From: Uranotaenia lowii
Taxonomy: Eukaryota > Arthropoda > Insecta > Diptera > Culicidae
Assembly (NCBI RefSeq): GCF_029784155.1
Contig: NC_073693.1
Span: forward strand, 355,016,591-355,080,590
DNA: 64,000 nucleotides
Reading direction: 5' to 3'
The position numbers were made by a program, and so were the translations under genes. Position 1 is the first letter of the stretch; each line of letters begins with the position of its first letter. Below are positions 11,123 through 22,305 of this stretch, in pieces. The notes under the pieces are model-generated. The model searched no databases. It had not been told where the DNA came from and worked only from the letters and a program-made list of their open reading frames with translations.

Positions 11123-14100
11123 GATAGGAATACAGTAACTGCCCCTATTCGCATATGAGTCCCATGCGCATCTTCATCATTTTTGAGTTATCGATGAAAA
11201 ACGCTTCCTTGTGGTTAAATTTACCTATGAAACAAGATTTTGTTCAAAGTTTGTTCTCAATTTCGAAAAAAAAATCCCCTGGTGTGTCCCATGTAAAAAA
11301 TATTCACATAGTTTAGTCTCACGATCGAAATTCAGCGCTAGAGCATGCAATTGAAAGAAACAGTAGATAGAAAATTAAGTAAATCAATAATTTAATGCTT
11401 AAAACATTAACTGAACGTACAGAAGCAAAATAATTCCGAAGAAATCTGTTTCATAATCACAAAATACATTAATAAGTAACAGGTAAACTTTCCCAGAATG
11501 GTTTTTTCGACAAAGATCAAGATCTTCTCGACCCTCCGTGATTAACTTTGACGATTTATCAGATGGCACTTGAAGTGTTATTTTGAAAATAAAATAAGAA
11601 ACTTTTTCAACATCTTTTTTCTATATCCATAACAATATCTATACCGCTTTCGTTTATCATCTAGGAAGATTTTCCCGGAAGAAGTATTCTTCTTTGTCTT
11701 GGAATTCAGCTAACTTTTGGTCGGAACTGTCCACGGATCCGTAACACACATTGAATTAAATTGAAATACTATATGTTCGCAGCAATTTTACACGAATGGA
11801 AACAAAGTTTCTGAAAAACAGTGGAAAACATATCCCACGCGACTAAAAAAACATCGATTGAAATCATTTTCGAATCAGTATCATTCAAAAACTTACTTCT
11901 ATCATCAAAAGGAATGGTAAACAAATGATAAAGTATGTTAGAAAAGCACTTGCCACCAGCGCTGATAACTTTAGCGTAAGAGATTCATTTGCAAAAAAAA
12001 ATCTCTGCTCGAGGGTTAAGAATATCTGAGTCACAAGCGTATTTTACTGTAATTTCTCCGTAAATACTAGTTCTATAAGCGCAAAAGTATTCTCCATCTG
12101 TGTTTTTCCCATCTGAACTATTGATAGATTTTACCAAAAAATTCATCCATGATTGTTTTCATGAAAACAAGTTTCAAACTTTACAAGACTTTTTCTCGGT
12201 TTGCAGTTCTTACACATCCATCCACATCTCATGTGCTAATAGGGGCAGAATACAGCTTACAATAAATAATTTCAACATAGAGTTGACATTCGTCCCGCAA
12301 AAGCGGGAGATGTCCCGCTTTTTTCGAAAACGTCCCGCCGTCCCGCTTTTTACTCGAAGTGTCCCGCTGTTTTTTCAACAAAGTTTTCAAATAAAAAAAA
12401 AAATTCCACATATACCTAATATCTTTACCAAACTTCACAACACTCAAATAGAATGCCAGCATTTTCATCGTTTCGTTTTTACATATCAGGAAACCCCACG
12501 AGATTTAATTCTTCATGAAATATAAATTCTTCAAAAATGCACCGCTTCTTATCTATACGCATCAGGAGATTCTTTTTTATTTAATGAAATGAATTAAAAT
12601 ACATATTTCATTGCATTCTTCAAGAATGTAAAAAAAAACTTGTTTCAATTGTCGAACTCATTGCAAATTTCAATCCATCAAATCATTTATATAAAAATTT
12701 ATCGTTTGTTATAATATTTTTCAATTTTTAATTCTTTACAAAGCTCATTATCATTTATGTTGTTTTCCTATTTTCGAACCTGATGGAAATAAGCAAATCA
12801 GTTAAAATATTGCCAAAAAGATTTTATTTTGAGTAGTACTAGTGGACTCTTCTTTGTACTAAACTAAATTTAAAAAAAATTCAACAATTTTGAGATGTTC
12901 TCAATGTTAACACTAAACTTATGTATGTGACTTTTACAGTATAACAAACTATTCTATTCAAGCTAAAAAAAATTATGAAAATCATGCCTTTACCAAGCAT
13001 TTGTTTTAAATTAACCTTAAAGAGCTAATATCGTGAAAACTAACAATTATTTTCAGATTTATAAAAAAAGTGCTTGAAAAGTGAATCATTTCCATCAATC
13101 ATTAACTTTTTTTGTTCCAATCAAAGTTGTCAATGATACAGTTTGCGGAAACGCATTGAAAAGCTTTGGTCGAAGTTTACTCCTGGGTTTAAAATCATAG
13201 ACGTTGACTCGCAAAGCAGCAGAGTTATCTCTTAGTTGTCGATTTATAGAATTTTATATTCAAGAACTGCACTTTTATACAAAGAGTTTCTACAAAAACA
13301 TACAAAAAACATATCATGACTTTTTCTAACACATTTTGAAATGTCCCGCTTTTTTCGGCTAATTAGCGCCTTAGTGTATGCAAACAGTAATAAATTTGTA
13401 CACAATTTAGGTAATATGCTTAAATGAGCACAAATCTCATATAATTATTGTAAAAGAAATGAAAACGTCAAAAAACCTATTTTTGCAATGGATTGTTTAA
13501 TAATATTTGTTAGGGTTTGTCAGCATAGCATTGCATAGGTATAAATACTGCTATCTCTTCGAATAAGCCAACTGTTTCATAACTCCATCAAATCAACAGT
13601 CCGAGGTAGTAGAGGCCTCCTCAGATTATGCGAATTATGTAAATCCTTTTCCGTTTGTATTGCATACAATCCGGGCGCAAAGCTCAATAATTATTTGGAT
13701 CGTGTATCAACCGGATGACTGGGATAACTTCGGATAAGCGGGTTCTACTGTATACCGTTTCTCCTGCCCGACTTTTTGGGTAAATTATATCAATATACTT
13801 TTTTTGGTGTTGCGGGATATAGTAACCCTAAGCTAACCGGCTTCGACAACAGAACTTTCGATGGTTTCCTTTCAGCCGCACCGTGTCAGGACAAAATAAC
13901 CCCCTGAATAACTGCTGCCGAGAAGTGTCACTATCTTTGAAAAAAGTTTGTAATTTCAAAATAGGAAGAATTTAAAATGAAAAAAAAATTTAAAAAAAAA
14001 CGAAACGGAAAACATTAGTAGAACATGAAACCATTCAAGGTCTGTTTAAAGCTCGAAAGGTTTTATTTCAAAAATTGCATTCCTATAAAATTCACCGATG

Positions 14101-14394
14101 ACATTACCTTGAAAGTTCGCCATTCAAATTTTTACCATAAGAATATAATCATTTATTATGCAAGGCCACCCTCGTTCATGTAAGGTATGATGTGAAGATT
14201 TCTTTTTTAAGGAGTGCAAACACGAAAAAAATGCAACACTTTGTTTTGCGAATAATGTGTACAAAATTCGGTGAAAATCTGTCAAGTGGTTTTTGAGAAA
14301 GCGTCCAATTTTTTTTTTCTCAGTGATGGTCCCACAGGCCCATATGGGTCCTTCCTCCACCCCATACGCATCTTTTGAAGAAGGAGGGACAGTT
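11123..14394. other. AT-rich non-coding stretch with GTCCCGC-containing repeat
   Basis: No coding gene is visible over 3.3 kb. Between 12294 and 12372 the word GTCCCGC occurs about five times with TTTTT tails, and once more at 13343-13356 followed by TTTTTTCGG. This resembles internal repeats of a mobile element, but no matching inverted ends were found. The frame at 12100-12525 reads through these repeats and is not convincing as a gene. Confidence 0.5.
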
Positions 14395-14553
14395 TATCCT
14401 TAGGATAATATGTATTGTTTACTTATGTTGTCAATTTCTGTACGACTTGATCGTCTTACTCCCACGTATGTCCATCACCGTACAAATTTCTGTCTGATGT
14501 TCCGTCAGATCTTCATCACTATTGTATGATCCTTTTTAGGATAAGTCCTTGTT

Positions 14554-15303
14554 TCAAATTGTATGTTTTATGTAATTTATTGTCAGCTTCTTAAAAATAT
14601 TCAAGTTTGAACTGTCTTTGATGCTCCGTGGTAGGCTGTTATACAGTTTCAGTCCGTTGTAGAACACAGATCGTTTGGTCATCTCTTTTTTTGTATTTGG
14701 TAGTCTGAAATCTTGGGCTCTCCTTGTATTGTATCCGTGTATGTCAACTCCGTACTGCAGACCGTCCAATAAATAGGATGGTAACATTCCTTTTTTCATT
14801 TTGTAGATAAAAATCATACTGTTGTAAGCAATCCTCTGCTTTACTGACATCCATTGCAACATATCAAGCATAAGAGCACTAGGAGTATATCGGTTGCATC
14901 GTATTACCACTCGCATTATCTTGTTTTGTATTCTTTGCAGCCTCTTTGTCTGCGTGTCTGATGCATGAAGCAATATTGTAGCGCAAAAATCAAAGTGTGG
15001 CATAATAACTGATTTCACGTAGATAATTTTTGACCAGAAAGTCATATATGTGCTTATCCGACAAAGTATTCCATATTTCATGGCAATCTTCTTAATAGTG
15101 TAGTCAATGTGGGCTATAAAGTTTAACTTTTCATCTATCTGTACTCCTAAGTATTTAACTTGATGTACTCTTTCGATTGCATAACCATCAATCAACAAGT
15201 TTGAACACTCTCCAATTTTGCGGTTGCCAATGATCATCCAGTTGATTTTATTGAGATTCAGACACAACTTTCTCTGTTTTAGGAAATCTGCAATATTTTT
15301 CAA
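14554..15303 (-). pseudogene. Reverse transcriptase C-terminal domain (thumb and tail)
   Basis: A 249-residue open frame on the minus strand. VKYLGVQIDEKLNFIAHI (about residues 49-66) is the usual motif after the palm. IQNKIMRVVIRCNRYTPSALMLDML (about 125-149) and YNTRRAQDFRLP (about 194-205) are typical of the tails of CR1/L2 and Jockey-superfamily proteins. The first methionine is not a true start: the frame continues upstream as NDLKLVIRKANADL. It is therefore the end of the same polyprotein as 15338-15871, in a different frame because of a deletion. Confidence 0.82.
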
Positions 15304-15337
15304 ATCAGCATTTGCTTTTCGAATAACAAGCTTTAAG

Positions 15338-15871
15338 TCATTTCCACTCCAGTAGGAGCTTAAGACGACCGTACTGTAGGCATTGTTTCATGCCGTTGAT
15401 GTACAGTATAAATAACAATGGACCCAAGACATTTCCTTGTGGGACACCTAAGTTATTTTCTCTGTATCGCGAGTAAGATGAACCAAATTTTTTTCTTTGC
15501 ATTCTGTTATCTAAATAATTCTTAAACCAGTTAAGAACCGTATCATTGATACCAACTCTCACTAGTACATCTATCAGCAATAACCGATCAATCGTTTCAA
15601 ATGCTCTCTTAAAATCCAAAAACACAGCAATTGTGTAGCTACCATTTTCAATATTGATCTTCCAGTTTCGAAGTATCAAATTCACAGCAGCTTCTGTTGA
15701 ATGTTGTTTCCTAAATCCAGACTGCTCTGCAATAAGTTTTTCTTGGGACTCAATGAAGTTTAAAAACTGTTTTTTTACTGCTAATTCTAGCACTTTTTCT
15801 TGGATTTCCAACATATTTATAGGACGGAATAACGTTTCCTCACGTGCATTTTTCTGTTTTTCTATAGGCAC
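15338..15871 (-). pseudogene. Reverse transcriptase palm without its FADD motif
   Basis: A 177-residue frame with RPINMLEIQEKVLE, EQSGFRKQHSTEAAVNLILRNWK, the motif A core IAVFLDFKRAFETIDR, then NLGVPQGNVLGPLLFILYINGM. Where an active enzyme would continue with a Phe/Tyr-Ala-Asp-Asp metal-binding motif, this frame reads LQYGRLKLLLEWK and stops, while WSGNDLKLVIRKA resumes in another frame. A small deletion at about 15340-15365 therefore removed the two catalytic aspartates. The methionine start is within the protein: VPDTWKCSTVV is readable just upstream. Confidence 0.85.
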
Positions 15872-15900
15872 TACAGTTGAACACTTCCATGTATCAGGTA

Positions 15901-16367
15901 CTATCCCTGTTTGAAGACTTTTGTTTTTTTAGCATCTCGTAACGGACTCGCTAGTACAGATAAAGAATCTTTAAAAACTCGTAGAGAAACATTTTCGATA
16001 CCCACCGTTGGTTTCATATTGTTCACTATTTCAAAGAACTCTTGGCTACTTAATGGTTCAAAAGTGCGAAAATCTCCGCCATTGTAGGTTAGCTGATTCA
16101 AGCAGCCATTAGAGCTGCTGGAATACTGTCATGTATTTCCATGACACTATCGATAAAGAAGTCATTAAACTTCTCTGCAATTTCAGATTCATCTGTAATT
16201 TCAACACCGCTAAACGAGATCGAGTCAGATTTTTCGCCACTCGGATTAATTAGTCGTTTTATCGACTTCCATAATAACTTTCCATTATTTTTGTTTCTCT
16301 CTAGCTCTTCTTGAATAGATTGGTTTTTCGCTTCTTTTATTTTACGCGAGTATTCGTTTCTTACCAC
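15901..16367 (-). pseudogene. Endonuclease-RT linker of the same element
   Basis: Two overlapping minus-strand frames (16367-16098 and 16101-15901). The first reads KEAKNQSIQEELERNKNNGKLLWKSIKRLINP and VEITDESEIAEKFNDFF, the usual lysine-rich linker of non-LTR polymerases. The second reads FFEIVNNMKPTVGIENVSLRVFKDS, matching the standard region before the palm in which the partner host residues select the 3' end. A one-base slip near the A-run at 15929-15935 separates it from the palm. It breaks off at about 16375, the 5' truncation point. Confidence 0.75.
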
Positions 16368-16375
16368 TTCTTATA

Positions 16376-16950
16376 CTTTATTGACGAATTTTTTTGAGCA
16401 GGATCGAAAAAAATCTAGGAAAGTTCCAGTGGGAGACCCGAAAACAGCTGGAAATCAACTATCCAACCAAAACTCACAAAGACAATCGTTCCAAAAGTCC
16501 TTGAGAATGCAATAGTGAAATATTTGAATAAAAGTGAAGATGATTGATTCCATGAAGTGAAGGAATATGAGAGGTTTATTTAAGATTTTTCCTGATTGGT
16601 TTGTCTGAATGGCTAATGAACAGGCCTGACTTCATTCCGGCAAGGTACCGGTAAAATGAATAAAATACGGTGGTCAAATCGTGCGCAAAATATTTAGACT
16701 GCTAGTGGGGAGATATTTTGATAAAATCGTAATGGAAAGCAAAACTAACTTTTTAGCGAACATCTGGCAGGTTTACAGACAGAAAATTTGCGATGACAAG
16801 TCTCGTCTGTATTTTTCGGAGATAAACAAGGAGAAATATTTGAAAAATTTTGTGTCTAGTACTACAAGAGGCTAACGATCTGTGGAAAATGCAAATCACT
16901 CAGTGTTTCATAACGATTGGCACGATGAATGGATAGATGTACAAAGATGC
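16376..16950. other. Non-coding spacer
   Basis: The short frame at 16681-16875 shows no family I recognise. Nothing else is visible. Confidence 0.5.
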
Positions 16951-17122
16951 CTTTTTTTGGTTCGATTATAGTCGTTTTAACATCTTATATCAACGATGGC
17001 GGACAGTCATTGGTAAACTTATCCGATACAACTGTGATCGATTTTTATTTTTGGGCTCGAACTCACAGACATCGGCTCAGGAAGCAACTGACTTACCAAC
17101 TGAGCTATATCACAAGCCCATA
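16951..17122 (-). mobile_element. tRNA-derived SINE, family A, copy 1
   Basis: On the minus strand it begins near TATGGGCTTGTGATATAGC, with a box A-like TAGCTCAGTTGGTAAG, then GTGAGTTCGAGCCC as box B. These are the internal RNA polymerase III promoter elements of tRNA genes. A non-tRNA body with ATCGATCACAGTTGTATCGG follows, and the element ends in an A-rich tail after ACGACTATAATCGAACC. It matches the copy at 17850-18046 in the opposite orientation, with a deletion in the body here. The overlapping frames are artefacts. Confidence 0.82.
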
Positions 17123-17849
17123 CAAAGATATTGTTTCCGAATGCGACTGTTTTCCCTGCAAAGCACTTCTTAAGGTTCCAAAAAATGAATACTTCGTTTA
17201 AGTTGGATCAGGAATCGTGTAATTACGCAAAAAACTACGGTAAAGTGATAAAAAGTCAAATATGTTGTTTTTGTGCCGAAGGAGGACAATCGGCTAAATT
17301 TGTTATAACTTCGACCAAATTCGAAATTTTGAGTTATTTTGAAGGTTAAGCTTCAGGAATCAGAACAAGTAATCAAAAATAGCCTTGATTTGTTATTAAT
17401 TATGATAATTTGTTTTTTTAAACTCGTATTTGAAATTTTCAATCAGAATATGAATTCCAAGTCATTTACAACTTGATATTCACAAGTCGATTAAAAACTC
17501 CAAGTTTGAGTTTCAAACGACAAGTTGTTTCTGGAATAAAGTTCTTAAAAAATAAATATTAAATTTAATAGTAGTGATTCAAAATACAAGGTTCATAAAT
17601 ACCAACTAAAATTCGAATTTCAAATTAAAAAATTGAGAACTTTGAATATAAAACATCGTCATTTTGAAGACGAAATTCGAAGTTTCAATTCCTAATTCCC
17701 AGTTTCAAAATTATTATTTCGAAATTCCTCATTTAAAACCCTAAAATCGCAAATTAAAAGTTTTTCATCGAAAAAAGTTGACTGCTAGAGACTGGAAGAT
17801 CGTAAATGGAAGTTAAAAATAGAAAATTAATTGTAAATATGTACTTACG
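17123..17849. other. AT-rich stretch with decayed simple repeats
   Basis: From about 17400 the sequence is a loose run of AATTC, GAAGTT and TTTGAA words, as in other spacer regions of this window. No gene is visible. Confidence 0.55.
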
Positions 17850-18046
17850 GGGCCTGTGAAATAGCTCAGTTGACAAGTCAGTTGCCTCCTGAGCCGATGC
17901 CCGCAAGTTCGAGCCCAAGAGTAAACATCGATCACAGTTGTATCGGATATGTTTTTCAATGACTGTCTACCAACTGCAACGTTGCCATAAAGTCGCGAAA
18001 GCCATAAAGACGGTGAAACGACTACATAAATTGAAACAAAAAAAAG
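17850..18046 (+). mobile_element. tRNA-derived SINE, family A, copy 2
   Basis: Plus-strand copy of the family at 16951-17122. Box A is ATAGCTCAGTTGACAAG and box B is GCAAGTTCGAGCCCAAG, separated by about 35 bases as in a tRNA gene. The body (ATCGATCACAGTTGTATCGG) and the ACGACTACATAAATTGAAAC end with an A tail match copy 1. Two diverged copies in opposite orientations within 1 kb show that this is a dispersed family and not a tRNA gene. I do not recognise it as a named mosquito SINE. Confidence 0.85.
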
Positions 18047-20030
18047 TATCAAATTAGAGTTGGAGTTTGGAAGTTGGAAAGTTGGAAGTTGAAAATTTCA
18101 AGATGGAAGATGAATAAATTAAAAAAAAAATTCGAAAGTTATTAAAATTTGTTTTTAAAACAGCTGCAGCACTGTTAAAAAGCCTTCAGCTGAAGCCACC
18201 TAAATAGTAAGTATAAATTTCCAAAAAAAAAAGTTCAACTCCCACGCGGAAGAAACTGAAACTGAGTGGATGCGCACAAAGTTGCTCCCAGAAAGCGGAA
18301 AGACACGTAGTTGAAAAGTAATTTCCTTCTCAGATGCTTCTTGTGATGCCCTGCATTGCTCTAGGTATTTATGGCTGGCTGTTGAAACAATTTGCAATAA
18401 ATCTTGCCGTCTTCTGGCTGCGCGGCTGGGGCATGACTTTTATCACACTGATTGTGGAATTATTTCTCTTCTAAATTAAGGGAAATTGGTGAAGAAGAGT
18501 TTTAAACCATTTTTGGAACAAGAAGCAAAATTCCAGCTACAGAGAGAACCCGCCAGCATCGAAAACTATCACATTTTCTTATTTACACGCTAAACAGCCA
18601 AACACGCTCGACAAACAACGCGATGGCAGCAGCACCGAATAAAGTAAAAACAATCGAAGAAACCTTCGACTCGACTTGTGTTTGCTCAGCTTCTGCCACC
18701 CGCCCTGTCAAAGTGTGGGTGCGAGGTTTCCAAAGAAACCCGGAAAACCAAAATAAAACACACGCACACAGACGGAAAACTATGCGCGCAAAAATAAACA
18801 TTTCCCCACGACTTCCCTCGTTTTCCGTCCTTCCTTTGCAGTGAACTTGCCGACAAATATATATTGCTGCCAAAAAGACATTTCACGTGACAATTTAATA
18901 ATGCTAAGAATAATAACTGGCTGATGAGAAAATTTTTGGGTGAGTTTGTGGGAGTTCAACTGAGGTCTGTTCCTTGCGTTGAACAATAATAATTCCTCTA
19001 CTTCACGGGCAAGACGAATGTGGAAAAACAAGAATGCGGCTACAAGCCCCCTTATTCCACCTTCCCTGGAACCTACTAGAAGCAGCATAGAACAATGATT
19101 TATGGGTGTTGCTGATACCGAAAGCCAGCCGACGAGTTATTTATTCGACATTAGAAAGGTAAACATCCCATTCTAGCAAGTCCGGCCGGGCTGTGAGTAC
19201 AATGAACGGTGCTATTATTGGACTGTTGCACTGGGGAATTTGTTTCTACCTCACATCCAAATAGTAGGCTATGGAGTTAGACTCTGATCATGAAGTCTTA
19301 CGTTTTTTTGTGTTTTAGGGATGAAAGTTTATATGAGGATCTAAATTAATCTTTCATCTTCTTTGCAACGGCATCTTTTCAACTAAAAGCTCAAAACATG
19401 ATCTATCTCAATACACGACCTCAACATATGTTTTCACCCATCACAACCTATTTTAAGTAAATTGTTGCCCATTCATTGGTGTTGTTATTGTTTTCGGTTC
19501 ATACACAGTACAAGCCACAGCTGGATTCCAGGGTTGCCGGGCTGGGTGCCCCGCAAATATTATTCATATTTTCACCTATTTTACGATCAACCGCGCGCAC
19601 ACCCCAAAACCCCATCAAAATGCCAACATTATCCGCCGATCTGATCCGAACCGAGTCAAGCTCATAAATAACTCACATCAGTCGCCAGCAGTAGTGTCCA
19701 GGTCCAGTGCATGTGTCGATTGGTGTGAACGATCGCGGAGGCCTGCCCTTCCCTCGGCTAGGGGGGTAGCTCACCTTTATCGGGACACCGACAACGGCAA
19801 GGGAGCTGCCTCACAATCTACTTGGTATCTAGAGTTGATGAGTTATCTCGAACGGGAGAATCTGCTCACTAAACTTTTGAGTAGATACCGAGAGAGTAAA
19901 AGCGATGAAAGTTGCAGTGCCACCGTAAGTGGATTATGCGCATTCATAATCAAATTATTCAATAAACGCCGTGCTGCCAGTTTTTACAAACACACATCTT
20001 AGGTTTTTTTTTCATGAAGATATGACATCT
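18047..20030. other. Mixed spacer with GC-richer islands
   Basis: 18060-18110 is a GGAAGTTGGAAAGTT simple run. From about 18230 to 19200 and 19480 to 19990 composition rises toward that of promoter or enhancer islands. The frame at 19694-20002 has no recognised domain. AATAAA at 19960-19965 lies near its end, so a UTR or solo-LTR origin is possible but not shown. Confidence 0.35.
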
Positions 20031-20370
20031 TTGAACTGAAGACCCTTTTAACCCTGAAATCGGGTGAAGTGTAGGATCGTGGAAGGTTTAATAAGAGCGA
20101 AGGTGAATTGAAGCCAATGATTGTATGCGACTGGGGACTTGTAGGGTCGTAAATAAGTCGTGTGAGACCATAAGTGGGATAACGCTAGAGATGCAATGGA
20201 CAAAAGTCGTCAGAGGACTAAGGTCGTGTGAAGCCAAAGTTTGGCTATGGTAGAATGTCGTCTAGTTGTTTCAGGTTTTTAACCTTTGATAGTGACGTCC
20301 GTGCTGAAGGTACGTACGACTTCCTCTTGTTAGTCCAGCTGCGCCTCAGATCAGGGATTTTTTTACCGGA

Positions 20371-20605
20371 CTGCCGTGATATGCCGAAGTGACGTATATG
20401 CCATTCCCAGATCTCGTCATTAAGAGTGTCTTTCTCCATTCCCCCACTTTCCACTTCTCCGGGACCCCTCATAAAATGTGATCTGTATACAGTATCACAT
20501 TTCATGATAAGACGTGGAGAAGTGGAAAGTGGGGGAAGGGAGAAAGACACTCTTAATGACGAGATCTGGATATGGCATATACGTCACTTCGGCATATTAC
20601 GGCAG
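20371..20605. mobile_element. Foldback element: 235-bp almost continuous palindrome
   Basis: The two halves, centred near 20487 at TGTATACA, are reverse complements with only scattered mismatches. The outer ends are CTGCCGTGATATGCCGAAG and its partner CTTCGGCATATTACGGCAG. Because of the symmetry, nearly the same protein frame appears on both strands, which is an artefact. This form is typical of foldback MITEs. No target duplication is evident. Confidence 0.85.
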
Positions 20606-20777
20606 CGGAGTGAATGCCTCCCTTCAAATGTTTTGACCACGACCCTTGTCCCTAAATCGGTTAGACTTTAAATTTTGTGTCAACCTATTTTTCGCGCACC
20701 AGAGCGTTTTCAAGCCGATCTTTCTTTAACACCTTAAGTCCCAAGGTCAGGAAATTAAATTATTTGAAGTGTCTTGT
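20606..20777. other. Short spacer
   Basis: Nothing recognised between the foldback element and the RTE-like fragment. Confidence 0.5.
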
Positions 20778-21038
20778 TTAAGTTGATAGAACTTTATTTT
20801 TGCATCCGTTCAGTAAAAAATACGAATCTGACGTTTGAGTTGAAGTTTGAAGATTCGGATTTTTTTCGAGAGAGAGTGCTAAGTACTGGAAGCACTGCAC
20901 TTTCTCAACCTGTTGCCCAGCTATCACGAAATTGGAACGATTTTCTGTGTTGATTTCCATCGACTTGGTCTTTCCGACATTGACTTTGAGACCTGCTGTT
21001 TTGGAGCTTTCGGTTAGGTCGTTGAGTTTGCTTTGCAT
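20778..21038 (-). pseudogene. RTE-like reverse transcriptase fragment (thumb region)
   Basis: Minus-strand frame reading MQSKLNDLTESSKTAGLKVN, VGKTKSMEINTENRS and QQVEKVQCFQYLALSLEKN. This is the well-known stretch just after the FADD motif in RTE-like and related polymerases, where the last part is usually FQYLGS. It is about a quarter of the enzyme. The frame after residue 60 degenerates. Confidence 0.75.
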
Positions 21039-21078
21039 ATATTGATGTCTTTGAGGTCAAGGTCGTTTAGTTGTGAAC

Positions 21079-21365
21079 TCAATTCCTAAAACTCACTCTG
21101 TCCATGGCAACCGTTCTCCAATTTCTAAGACATCCCACATTCTCCAGATCACGCTCCACTTGGTCTAACCACCTCGCTCGCTGCGCCTGGCTTATCTTGG
21201 CATTCAGTCGTCTGGCATTCTCACAACATGCCCTGTCCAGCGTATCCGGCCAACCTTCACCACCTTCTTGACACTGGGTTCGCCGTAGAGTTGCGTGAGC
21301 TCGTGGTTCATCCTTCACCTTCACACTCCGTTCTCCTTCACGCCGCCAAAGATGGTTCTCAACAC
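21079..21365 (-). pseudogene. RTE-like reverse transcriptase C-terminal fragment
   Basis: On the minus strand the end of such a polymerase can be read across a frameshift: TIFGGVKENG, then VKKVVKVGRIRWTGHV, then RARWLDQVERDLENVGCLRN and WRTVAMDRVSFRN. In an intact element this part follows the thumb. Here it lies upstream of the thumb fragment at 20778-21038 on the same strand, so the order is reversed and two insertions or a rearrangement are implied. Confidence 0.75.
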
Positions 21366-21385
21366 CTAATATGGCTAGTGCTACT

Positions 21386-22160
21386 TTTGGAAGGTACTGT
21401 ATTAAACAGACTTCATCAACGGAATGGTGTACAAAACCTTCAAAATCGAGCGTTGGATTGGGTTTTTACGAACGAGTCAATCCTGAACAGCCCAGTTATT
21501 GAAGCAAGTGATGCCGTTGTACCAATTGGCGTATATCATCCTCCGCTTGAGTTCATCGTTTAATTCCAGAGTCCGGTTGCTTTTGTACAGGCTTTCAATC
21601 CATCTGCACGTGACTTCCGTAGTGCTGATTTCAATCTCATGAACCTAATTCTTTCTGGAGGGGACTGGAAAAATTTCCAAAGGTGTACTACGGTAAATGT
21701 AGCAGTGAATTCACTCAGACCACCTTGGACTAATTCTCGTTTAAAACGATTGAAACAGCTGCACTCGAAATTGCTACACTACAAACATTTACTAATTCTC
21801 GATGCACATTCATTTAAATGAAACTTAACGACACTACCTGACAATATCAAATCTCCAATCGGTTTTGTTATCGCCGTTATATAAATCGTACTCAAAGTTA
21901 ACTTCGCTGGAACCCGAAAAAGTTTTGGAATTTCGTGAATGACAAACGAAAGGAATCCGATCTATCTGCGGAAGAACTTTTAGATGACAGAACTCCTAAA
22001 TCACTCACTGAATAATGTATTATTTTTTCAAAGCATTTCCCAGTGTATTTTCAATTCTACGCCAACTGTAGAACAAATAAGCCGTCAGACGATTTGTCCA
22101 ACCTCTTGTAGATTGTCCAATTGAGACGATCGTGGAGAAATTTAAAAAGAATGAACGAAC
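21386..22160 (+). pseudogene. Jockey-type endonuclease end and linker, decayed
   Basis: Plus-strand pieces read LDWVFTNESILNSPVIEASDAVVPIGVYHPPLEFIV (end of the AP endonuclease), then ARDFRSADFNLMNLILSGGDWKNFQRCTTVN, then RPPWTNSRLKRLKQLHSKLL, then RNPKKFWNFVNDKRKES (about 21910-21960). This order is that of the endonuclease-RT linker of Jockey-clade elements. Several frameshifts and stops are present and the polymerase is missing after about 22160. Confidence 0.8.
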
Positions 22161-22305
22161 AAAAAGATGGCATGTTGCTACAAAAGAGCTGCGGATTCAT
22201 CGAGAACGTTTCGATTGATAGAGCTTTTGTGGGCTAATCGGGGTGAGTTATTCATGCTACGGTTGATACTCATATACAGGGCTGTCTTCGTTAAGTAATG
22301 AAACC

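Larger units (their letters stand above)
14395..16375 (-). mobile_element. CR1/L2-like non-LTR retrotransposon, 5'-truncated and inactivated
   Basis: Read on the minus strand, three consecutive pieces form one element: the linker before the reverse transcriptase (16367-15901), the polymerase palm (15901-15338) and the C-terminal part (15303-14554), followed by a short 3' UTR to about 14395. The endonuclease and ORF1 are missing, as expected for 5' truncation during insertion. Frameshifts separate the pieces and the catalytic FADD segment is deleted. The clade call is by eye from motifs such as SGFRKQHSTEAAVN and DFKRAFETIDR. Confidence 0.8.

Noticed and set aside
12100..12525. A 141-residue gene
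   Set aside because: It reads through GTCCCGC repeats and low-complexity DNA, with no domain.
17850..17930. A functional tRNA gene
   Set aside because: Box A and B are present but the arms do not pair as a tRNA, and a second diverged copy with the same non-tRNA body shows a SINE.
19664..19685. TATA box plus initiator (ATAAATA, TCAGTC)
   Set aside because: Spacing is about 15 bases, half of what is needed.
20245..20671. Two similar 81-101-residue proteins on opposite strands
   Set aside because: They are produced by the 235-bp palindrome and show no family resemblance.
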